From Actinomycetes bacterium (GTDB lineage Bacteria; Actinomycetota; Actinomycetes; Streptosporangiales; Streptosporangiaceae), in NCBI GenBank assembly GCA_025964635.1, contig JAOPYP010000022.1:1-5001 (forward strand): 5,001 nucleotides of DNA, in the 5' to 3' direction. The notes beneath the pieces were generated by a model, which saw nothing but the letters and a program-made list of their open reading frames with translations, made no database searches and was not told the origin of the DNA. This document shows positions 1 through 4,834 of this stretch, in pieces (the first letter of the stretch is position 1; every line of letters starts with the position of its first letter). The position numbers and the translations under genes are program-made.

Positions 1-333
1 TGCGCCACCGATGTGACCGGGTTCGGGCTGCTCGGCCACCTGTTCAAGCTGGCCCGCGCGAGCGGGGTGTCCGCCGTGCTGGACCACGCCGCCGTGCCGC
101 TGATCGAGGGGGCCCGGGCCGCGGTGCAGGCGGGATACGTGCCGGGCGGGAGCCGGCGGAACCTCGACTGGGTCATCCCGCACACCGACACCGGCGGCCT
201 CAGCGAGGAAGACCTGCTGCTCCTCGCGGACGCGCAGACCTCAGGCGGCCTGCTGATCGCCGGGGAGATCCCGGGTGCCCCGGTGATCGGGGAACTGATC
301 CCGGCCCAGGCGAGCACCCTCATCCTTCGCTAG
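1..333 (+). CDS. selD: Selenide, water dikinase (selenophosphate synthetase), C-terminal part
   Basis: SelD makes selenophosphate from selenide and ATP in the cytoplasm; this is the selenium donor for selenocysteine synthesis and tRNA selenouridine. Only the last 110 codons are present and the gene enters from the left edge, so the N-terminal catalytic Cys/Sec and Lys cannot be judged. Reading from base 1, the segment opens with ATDVTGFGLLGH, continues through a VPGG-x-x-RN motif and reaches ADAQTSGGLL, all hallmarks of the SelD C-terminal (AIRS-C) domain; the usual form of the last motif is DPQTSGG. After SGGLL only about 25 residues remain, against about 41 in E. coli SelD as I recall it: the segment after the beta strand that should carry a helix is missing, yet the frame resumes at VIGELIP. 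fdhD follows 109 bases downstream on the same strand. The family call is secure; whether the shortened tail harms function is unknown. Confidence 0.93.
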   Translation, partial: CATDVTGFGLLGHLFKLARASGVSAVLDHAAVPLIEGARAAVQAGYVPGGSRRNLDWVIPHTDTGGLSEEDLLLLADAQTSGGLLIAGEIPGAPVIGELIPAQASTLILR

Positions 334-404
334 CACCGCTCGCCGGCCAGCCGCGCGGTGCGCCGCGGGCTGCGTCCCCAGCGGGTGCCGGTGCGGCGCC
401 GTCG

Positions 405-410
405 TAGGCT
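405..410 (+). promoter_or_regulatory. Possible -10 box for fdhD
   Basis: The hexamer TAGGCT fits the TAnnnT pattern of actinobacterial housekeeping -10 boxes and lies 32 bases before the fdhD ATG, leaving room for a start site near 417 and the GGGAGG at 431-436. No good -35 match is visible at 16-18 bases upstream, so fdhD may instead be read through from selD. This is a weak call. Confidence 0.22.
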
Positions 411-442
411 CGGAACGGGTACCACGTCGCGGGAGGCGGTAC

Positions 443-1336
443 ATGACCTCGAGGACAGCACGGCGCCGGGTGCTACGGGTGACAGTCCCGGCCGGGCCGG
501 ATGAGCAGGCCGCCGCGGATGCCCGCGCGGACCTGCTGGCCGTAGAGGAGCCGCTGGAGATCCGGGTCGGCGGGCAGCCGCTCGCGGTGACCATGCGCAC
601 CCCCGGGCACGACATCGACCTGGCGGCCGGTTTCCTCGCCACCGAGGGGGTGATCGGCTCCGCGGCGGACCTGTCCCAGATCAGGATGTGCGACGACAAC
701 GTGGCCGACGTGACCCTGGCCCCCGGCATCAGCCTGCCGACCGAGCGGCTGCGGCGGAATTTCGTCACCACCAGCGCCTGCGGGGTGTGCGGCAAGGAGA
801 GCATCGACGCGATCCGGGTCCGGGCCCGGTACGACGTCTCCGCCGACCAGGCCCGGGTGGCGCCCGCCGCGCTGGCCGCCATGCCGGACCGGCTGCGCGA
901 GGCCCAGCGGGTGTTCGCCAGCACCGGCGGGCTGCACGCCGCCGGGATCTTCGCCGCCGCCGGGGACCTGCTGGTGCTGCGGGAGGACGTCGGCCGGCAC
1001 AACGCCGTGGACAAGGTGATCGGCTGGGCCCTGCGTGAGGGACGGCTGCCGCTGACCGGGTGCGTGCTGCTGGTGAGCGGCCGGGCGTCGTTCGAGCTCA
1101 CCCAGAAGGCTCTGATGGCCGGCCTGCCCATGCTGGCCGCGGTGTCCGCGCCCTCGTCCCTGGCCGCGGAACTCGCCGAGGAGTCCGGTATGACCCTGGT
1201 CGGTTTCCTGCGCGGCTCGTCGATGAACGTCTATACCGGCGCGCAGCGGCTCGGCGGGCCGGAGCCGGGGGAACAAGGGCCGGGCAGGCAGGCTCCGGCC
1301 GGGCCGAGGCTGGCGGCCGGAGAACTGGCCGGGTAA
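443..1336 (+). CDS. fdhD: Formate dehydrogenase accessory sulfurtransferase FdhD
   Basis: FdhD is a cytoplasmic sulfur carrier. In E. coli it takes sulfur from the cysteine desulfurase IscS and passes it to the bis-MGD molybdenum cofactor before insertion into formate dehydrogenase. The 297-residue product shows family landmarks in order: EEPLEIRVGG near residue 35, TPGHDIDLAAGFLATEG near 53-69, the sulfur-relay CxxC as SACGVCGK (Cys113, Cys116), STGGLHAAG near 160, LREDVGRHNAVDKVIG at 179-194 and SGRASFELTQKA at 212-223. The core ends near YTG (residue 265). A Gly/Pro-rich tail of about 30 residues follows with no recognisable motif and is probably disordered. The ATG is supported by GGGAGG at 431-436 with a 6-base spacer. 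The selD neighbour suggests service to a selenocysteine or otherwise Mo/W-dependent formate dehydrogenase outside the window. All key residues are present, so the gene looks functional. Confidence 0.97.
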   Translation: MTSRTARRRVLRVTVPAGPDEQAAADARADLLAVEEPLEIRVGGQPLAVTMRTPGHDIDLAAGFLATEGVIGSAADLSQIRMCDDNVADVTLAPGISLPTERLRRNFVTTSACGVCGKESIDAIRVRARYDVSADQARVAPAALAAMPDRLREAQRVFASTGGLHAAGIFAAAGDLLVLREDVGRHNAVDKVIGWALREGRLPLTGCVLLVSGRASFELTQKALMAGLPMLAAVSAPSSLAAELAEESGMTLVGFLRGSSMNVYTGAQRLGGPEPGEQGPGRQAPAGPRLAAGELAG

Positions 1337-1366
1337 TCCCCGGCGGCCAGGCCGGCCGCCGGGGAT
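1336..1366. terminator. Strong hairpin terminator between convergent fdhD and ABC operon
   Basis: A perfect 13-bp inverted repeat (ATCCCCGGCGGCC at 1336-1348 and its complement at 1354-1366) encloses a 5-base loop. It begins at the last base of the fdhD stop codon and ends 11 bases before the stop codon of the permease gene that runs towards it. There is no T-tract on either strand, which is common for stem-only terminators in high-GC actinobacteria. Its symmetry and position between two converging genes suggest it ends transcription from both sides. The structure is read directly; the termination role is inferred. Confidence 0.8.
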
Positions 1367-1377
1367 CACCACCGCTC

Positions 1378-2253
1378 TCAGGAGGCTGAGTTGTCCGCGA
1401 CGCCCCAGCGGCGCCGGATCCGCCCGTTGACCAGGTTGAACAACAGGTCGACCGCGATTCCGACGGCCAGGATCACCAGGATGATCGAGATCGCCCCGGC
1501 CATGTCCGCCTGGTCCTGGTCGTTGCTCAGGAACACGCCGAGTGAGGGCTGGCCGAGGATGATGACCACGACCTCGCCCGCGATCAGCCCGTGCCAGCCG
1601 AAGGCCCAGCCCTGCTTAAGCCCGGTCACGAACGCGGGCAGGGTGGCCGGCATGATCACGTGCCGGTAGAGCGAGACGCGGCGCAGCCCCATGGTCTTAC
1701 CCGCCCGCAGCAGGAGCGGAGGCAGGAAGTCAGCCCCCGCGATAAGACCGTTAGCGATCGCTGGTGCCGCGGTCATGACGACGACGAACAGGATGGCCGT
1801 CGTGGTGGCCCCGAACAGGATGATGGCGAACGGGACCCACACGATCGAGGGCAGCGTCTGCAGCGCGGTAATCAGCGAGCCGACCGCGGCCCGCAGCGGC
1901 CTGATCCTGGAGACCAGGGCACCCACCACGGTGCCGATGACGAGGGCCAGCGCGAACCCGATGACCGCGCGGCGCAGCGTGGTGCCGATCGCCGACCACA
2001 GCTGGGCATGGTGCAGCTGGTGCCACAGGTCGGTCAGGGTCGTCGCCGGGCCGGGCAGGATCGCGCTCTTGAAGCCGCTCAGGTACACCAGCTGCCAGAT
2101 GACCAGGGCGAGCACCAGGGCCAGCAGCTTGGGCCAGGCCGCCGCCCAGGTCTTGGCCAGGATATGCCGCTTGGCCTGCTGCGGCGGGGCCAGCTCCAGC
2201 TGGTCCAGGCCGGCCAGGGCCGCGGCCGGCTCCTGCGGGGTCTCAATGGCCAT
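1378..2253 (-). CDS. ABC transporter permease, NitT/TauT (SsuC/TauC-like) family
   Basis: This is the integral membrane subunit that forms the import channel for the ATPase and binding lipoprotein encoded upstream. The 291-residue product has a charged cytoplasmic N-terminus (1-40), then hydrophobic spans near 41-59, 94-114, 125-148, 151-172, 217-234 and 254-274, fitting six helices. The cytoplasmic coupling loop (EAA loop) is at 183-210, RAGKTMG followed by LYRHVIMPATLPAFVTGLK; the usual Glu-Ala-Ala at its start is replaced but the key Gly189 is kept. ILPGPATTL after the first helix and WHGLIAGEVV near 220 are typical of this family. The chosen ATG has GAGGAG 10 bases upstream and overlaps the ATPase frame by 11 bases. 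An in-frame GTG at 2271, adding six residues, is an alternative with AAGGA before it. It is the last gene of the operon. Family is certain; substrate is not. Confidence 0.93.
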   Translation of the reverse strand: MAIETPQEPAAALAGLDQLELAPPQQAKRHILAKTWAAAWPKLLALVLALVIWQLVYLSGFKSAILPGPATTLTDLWHQLHHAQLWSAIGTTLRRAVIGFALALVIGTVVGALVSRIRPLRAAVGSLITALQTLPSIVWVPFAIILFGATTTAILFVVVMTAAPAIANGLIAGADFLPPLLLRAGKTMGLRRVSLYRHVIMPATLPAFVTGLKQGWAFGWHGLIAGEVVVIILGQPSLGVFLSNDQDQADMAGAISIILVILAVGIAVDLLFNLVNGRIRRRWGVADNSAS

Positions 2254-3022
2254 GGCGGACGATCTCCTCACGCAGCCGGTCCTTGATCTTGATCGCGAGC
2301 CCCACGGTCTGCGCGGAATCCATCCCCCGCGGGCGCTCGAAGTCCACCCCGAATTCCCCGATCACCCGGCCCGGGCGGCTGCTCAGCAGCACGACCCGGT
2401 CGCCCAGCCGGACCGCCTCGCGGACCTCGTGGGTGACAAACAGGATGCTGAGCTGGCGCCGCCGCCAGATGCCCTCGAGGACCTCGTGCAGCAGGTCCCG
2501 GGTCATCGCGTCGAGCGCGCCGAAGGGCTCGTCCATCAGCAGCACGTCCGCGTCCTGGGCCAGGGCCCGGGCCAGCGCGACCCGCTGCCGCATCCCGCCG
2601 GACAGCTCGTGCGGGCGCTTATCGCCGAACGCGCTCAGCTGGACCAGGTCGAGCAGTTCGGCCACGCGCTCGCGGCGTTCCGCCCTCGGAACCCCGCTGG
2701 CGCGCAGCGGCATTTCCACGTTCTTCGCCGCGGTCAGCCACGGGAACAGCGCCGACTCCTGGAACATCAGCGCGGTACGGCGCCCGCCGGTGGACAGCTC
2801 CCCCGAGCTGGGCGCGTCCAGCCCGGCGACCAGGGACAGCAGGGTGCTTTTGCCGCACCCGGACGCGCCGATCAGGCAGACAAACTCACCCGGGGCGACG
2901 GACAGCGACACCCGGTCCAGGGCCACCAGCGCGGTGTCACCCCGGCCGAAGGTCTTGGATACCTCGTCGATCCGGATAGCCGCCCCGGTCCTGGTCTCGT
3001 CCAGCCCGGGATCAGTGGTCAT
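2243..3022 (-). CDS. ABC transporter ATP-binding protein, NitT/TauT (SsuB/TauB-like) family
   Basis: This is the cytoplasmic ATPase that powers the importer. With the start at 3022 the product has 259 residues, the usual size. Motifs in order: Walker A GASGCGKST at 52-60, Q-loop Gln88 in MFQESALFPWLT (the FPW is typical of nitrate/sulfonate ATPases), signature LSGGMRQR at 140-147, Walker B VLLMDEPF at 160-167 with Glu165, D-loop GALDA at 168-172, and switch His198 in FVTHEV. All catalytic residues are present. The start is ambiguous. ATG 3022 has GGAG 5 bases upstream (3028-3031). An in-frame ATG at 3106 overlaps the binding-protein stop as ATGA, with a weak AGGTGA 4 bases upstream, and would add 28 residues rich in Gly, Pro and Ala. 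I prefer 3022 because homology begins just after it and a perfect hairpin lies between the two starts; an open upstream frame means little at this GC content. Confidence 0.94.
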   Translation of the reverse strand: MTTDPGLDETRTGAAIRIDEVSKTFGRGDTALVALDRVSLSVAPGEFVCLIGASGCGKSTLLSLVAGLDAPSSGELSTGGRRTALMFQESALFPWLTAAKNVEMPLRASGVPRAERRERVAELLDLVQLSAFGDKRPHELSGGMRQRVALARALAQDADVLLMDEPFGALDAMTRDLLHEVLEGIWRRRQLSILFVTHEVREAVRLGDRVVLLSSRPGRVIGEFGVDFERPRGMDSAQTVGLAIKIKDRLREEIVRHGH

Positions 3023-3054
3023 GGGGGCTCCGGTTACTGCCTGGGAGTGGGCTG

Positions 3055-3082
3055 ACGCCCCCGGGATCACTCCCGGGGGCGT
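3055..3082 (-). promoter_or_regulatory. Perfect 12-bp hairpin between binding-protein and ATPase genes
   Basis: ACGCCCCCGGGA (3055-3066) and its exact complement (3071-3082) enclose the loop TCAC. In the transcript the hairpin begins 20 bases past the binding-protein stop and ends 32 bases before the ATPase ATG at 3022. No U-tract follows, so it may be a partial terminator, a 3' stabiliser that raises binding-protein mRNA over the rest of the operon (as known for intercistronic hairpins in other ABC operons), or a translation control element. If the ATPase really starts at 3106, the hairpin lies inside coding sequence. The fold is seen; the role is inferred. Confidence 0.7.
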
Positions 3083-3102
3083 AGCTCCGCGCGAATCAAT
3101 GC

Positions 3103-4161
3103 TCATGGGCTCACCTGTGCCTGTCCGTCGGCTTTCAGCAGGGTGTTGAGGGGGCCTAGGTCGTAGATGCCGTTCAGGCTGACCGGCTGGAGCAGCCCCA
3201 CCGCCACGGCGTGCTTGGCGTCCGTGGCCAGCGAGGAAGCTATGGGGTCGTCGGTGAAGGTGATCTCCTTGAACGACGCGGCGAGCGCGGAGGACTTCAG
3301 GCCCTTGCCCAGCAGCGTGGTCAGCTCGGCGTTGGCGGCCGTCTCGGCGGCCGAGGTGTTCTTGTTGATGTAGTCGTTCGCCGCGATCTGCCCCTTGAGC
3401 AGGCCGCTGACCACGCTGGCGTGCGCCTTCAGGAACGACTGGGCGACCACCAGGTTGGTCGTCACGAACTTGCCGCCCGGCCAGAGGCTGGCCTCGTTGA
3501 CCAGCACCTTGCCGCCGTCCGCGACCATCTCGGAGTCGTAAGGAGCCGGTTCCCAGCCGCCGTCGATCTGGCCCGACTTGAACTGCAGCACGGCCGCCGA
3601 GTTGGGCTTGATCGGCTTGATGGAGACGTCCCCGCCGCCGGTCTGCGTGGTGGTCAGGCCGTGGGACTTGAGGTAGTACCGCAGCGCCACGTCCTGCGTG
3701 TTGCCTAGCGAGGGCGTGGCCAGCGATTTGCCCTTGAGCTGGCTGACACTGGTGATACCGGACTTGACCACGAGGGCCGCGCCGCCGGACGCCGCTCCGG
3801 AGATGATCTTGATGGCCTTCCCGCTGGACTTCTGCCAGGCGTTGATGGCCGGGTTGGGGCCGACGTAGGCCGCGTCCAGCTGGCCGGCCAGCAGCGCGGT
3901 GGTCTCCTCGGTACCGGAGCTGAAGACAGACGTCTTGAGCGTGACCCCGCTGCCCAGATTCTTGGTGAAGAAGCCCTTGTTCAGCCCGACCAGGGCCGAC
4001 GCGTGGGTGATGTTGGCCAGGAAGCCCAGCCGCAGCGTGACATGGCTGCTGCCACTGCCGCTGCTGCCGCTCCCGGAGCCGGAGGAGGCCGAGGACGACC
4101 CGCACCCGACTGCTAGGGCTGTGACGGCTGCGGCTCCGGCAGCAAGTACCACTCGTCTCAT
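3103..4161 (-). CDS. ABC transporter substrate-binding lipoprotein, SsuA/NMT1-like
   Basis: This is the extracytoplasmic binding protein of the importer and the first gene of the operon. The 352-residue product has a lipoprotein signal peptide: MRR, a hydrophobic core, and lipobox LAVGC with Cys20, the only cysteine. A Ser/Gly linker (21-39) follows as membrane tether. The mature domain starts LRLGFLANITHASALVGLNKG (43-63) and shows the periplasmic type II fold landmarks of the NMT1/SsuA group: DAAYVGPNPAINAW (96-109), SGGAALVVKSGI (125-136), LATPSLGNTQDVALRYYL (147-164) and GGWEPAPYDSEMV (201-213). Relatives are commonly annotated as aliphatic sulfonate, taurine or nitrate binders, so an organosulfonate or similar small anion is the best guess, not a demonstrated ligand. 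The ATG is preceded by AAGGTGG at 4169-4175 with a 7-base spacer. A 222-base control region separates it from the decayed gene on the other strand. Confidence 0.92.
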   Translation of the reverse strand: MRRVVLAAGAAAVTALAVGCGSSSASSGSGSGSSGSGSSHVTLRLGFLANITHASALVGLNKGFFTKNLGSGVTLKTSVFSSGTEETTALLAGQLDAAYVGPNPAINAWQKSSGKAIKIISGAASGGAALVVKSGITSVSQLKGKSLATPSLGNTQDVALRYYLKSHGLTTTQTGGGDVSIKPIKPNSAAVLQFKSGQIDGGWEPAPYDSEMVADGGKVLVNEASLWPGGKFVTTNLVVAQSFLKAHASVVSGLLKGQIAANDYINKNTSAAETAANAELTTLLGKGLKSSALAASFKEITFTDDPIASSLATDAKHAVAVGLLQPVSLNGIYDLGPLNTLLKADGQAQVSP

Positions 4162-4176
4162 CGAAGGTCCACCTTG

Positions 4177-4200
4177 TCGGTCACGGTAGTTTCTCGGTCA
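4177..4200. repeat. Two direct TCGGTCA repeats in the ABC operon leader
   Basis: TCGGTCA occurs at 4177-4183 and again at 4194-4200, 17 bases apart from start to start, around and just after the proposed transcription start. The second copy extends to CGGTCAGAT (4195-4203), and the same nine bases recur at 4350-4358 on the far side of the intergenic region. The recurrence may mark half-sites for one regulator, but such short repeats can arise by chance in a region of this composition. Confidence 0.3.
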
Positions 4201-4201
4201 G

Positions 4202-4230
4202 ATTAGTATGTCGATCGGTTTGATAGGCAA
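4202..4230 (-). promoter_or_regulatory. Candidate promoter of the ABC operon
   Basis: Read on the minus strand, TTGCCT (4230-4225) lies 17 bases before ACTAAT (4207-4202), a fair match to a housekeeping -35/-10 pair within the most A+T-rich stretch of the window. A start site would fall near 4195, giving a leader of about 35 bases before the binding-protein ATG at 4161, with AAGGTGG inside it. The spacing and base composition support it; no expression evidence is available. Confidence 0.45.
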
Positions 4231-4237
4231 AGCCGAT
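4214..4237. promoter_or_regulatory. Inverted repeat over the -35 region, candidate operator
   Basis: ATCGGTTTG (4214-4222) and CAAAGCCGAT (4228-4237) are inverted copies differing only by one extra base in the right arm, separated by ATAGG. The repeat covers the proposed -35 box of the ABC operon, the position expected of a repressor or activator site. The regulator is not in the window and cannot be named. Confidence 0.35.
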
Positions 4238-4285
4238 TAAACCATACCCACCCACGGCACGTGCAAATCTGTCCCCGTCCCGGCC

Positions 4286-4324
4286 GGCGAGCCGAGGGTG
4301 CGATCGCACCGGACATGGCTCGCC
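4286..4324. promoter_or_regulatory. Nested dyad around a 14-bp perfect palindrome
   Basis: GGTGCGATCGCACC (4297-4310) is a perfect 14-bp palindrome. It is flanked by GGCGAGCC (4286-4293) and its exact complement GGCTCGCC (4317-4324), with unpaired GAG on the left and GGACAT on the right. As DNA this could be an operator. As RNA it would fold into an 8-bp stem, a 3x6 internal loop, a 5-bp stem and a GATC tetraloop. It sits 125 bases upstream of the binding-protein ATG and before the decayed transporter. No known family was recognised. Confidence 0.5.
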
Positions 4325-4333
4325 TGGGCGTGC

Positions 4334-4363
4334 TTGTAACGTAAAGCGACGGTCAGATACCAT
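4334..4363 (+). promoter_or_regulatory. Possible relic promoter of the decayed transporter gene
   Basis: TTGTAA (4334-4339) and TACCAT (4358-4363), 18 bases apart, each match four of six consensus bases and point rightwards into the pseudogene. The transporter fragment begins about 20 bases later already inside its second helix, so any true promoter-start distance has been lost. Chance similarity is quite possible. Confidence 0.18.
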
Positions 4364-4382
4364 CCGTTAGCCAAGGCGCCAG

Positions 4383-4770
4383 GTCTCGCTGCTGAACTCG
4401 ATCACCCTGGCCGCCTCCGCGGTCGGCACCCTGGTCCCGGGCGGGTGGCCGGCATCCCCGGGCGCAAGCGCATCTACGGCGTCGGCGGTCTCGCCCAACT
4501 ACACCGTCCTGCTCATCTCCCGGGCCGTGCCCGGCATCGCGCGACGATCATGAGCGAGTACGCCGGCCCCTACACCCGGGGCGGATGGTCGGCGCCGTCT
4601 TCGCGAACCAGGCCGCCGGCCGCATCGTCGGCCCGCTGATCGCCTCGATATTCCTGGCCTCCGGCCTATCGGACAACCTCACCTGGCGGCTGCTGCCCGG
4701 CCTGGGCGCGATACCGGGCCGGGCCGTCTTCTGCCTGCGCCGCCAGATCCACGACACGCCCCCGCATGAC
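4383..4770 (+). pseudogene. Decayed MFS transporter fragment, phosphate:H+ symporter (Pho84-like) type
   Basis: Transporter-like sequence can be read only by changing frame. VSLLNSITLAASAVGTLV (from 4383) is a helix-2 segment; GRKRIYGV (to 4483) is the end of the MFS loop motif; SPNYTVLLISR (4488 onward) returns to the first frame and meets TGA at 4551; ATIMSEYAG (from 4544) is in the second frame; MVGAVFANQAAG through LRRQIHDTP (4585 to about 4770) is in the third. SEYAG-x-x-TRG followed by VFANQAxG resembles the PHS/Pho84 branch. Compared with the family pattern, about 12 residues are missing after RIYGV, the GGDYP segment before ATIMSEYAG is gone, and one base is missing near 4583. The N-terminal helix and the whole second half are absent. 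It is most likely a non-functional remnant. Assignment to MFS is firm; substrate class is from motif memory. Confidence 0.82.
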
Positions 4771-4781
4771 CTACCGCGTCG

Positions 4782-4800
4782 GGGCCGGCGTGGACGGCCC
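4782..4800. terminator. Weak hairpin between converging remnant and partial gene
   Basis: GGGCCG (4782-4787) and CGGCCC (4795-4800) form a 6-bp GC stem with a 7-base loop, 35 bases beyond the stop of the minus-strand gene ending at 4835. The position fits a terminator for that gene, but the stem is short and such pairs are common in GC-rich DNA. Confidence 0.2.
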
Positions 4801-4834
4801 GCCCCGCCGGTCCCCGGGGCTGTGACCCGCCAGC

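Noticed and set aside
241..1372. Two long minus-strand frames opposite selD and fdhD
   Set aside because: They lie antisense to well-supported conserved proteins, have low-complexity Arg/Gly/Pro composition and no recognisable domains.
1591..3149. Long plus-strand frames opposite the permease and ATPase genes
   Set aside because: Antisense shadows of conserved ABC genes caused by high GC; no domains and compositionally biased.
4046..4100. Short-period repeats in the binding-protein gene
   Set aside because: They are the codons of the Ser/Gly linker after the lipobox, a normal lipoprotein feature.
2243..4105. A 620-codon minus-strand frame that would fuse a long N-terminal region to the ATPase
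   Set aside because: Its first half is the out-of-frame shadow of the binding-protein gene, with Arg/Gly/Gln-rich nonsense; only the ATPase part is real.
4181..4363. A 60-codon minus-strand frame upstream of the binding-protein gene
   Set aside because: It crosses the promoter-like and dyad region, has no good ribosome site and no protein-like pattern, so the region is better explained as regulatory.
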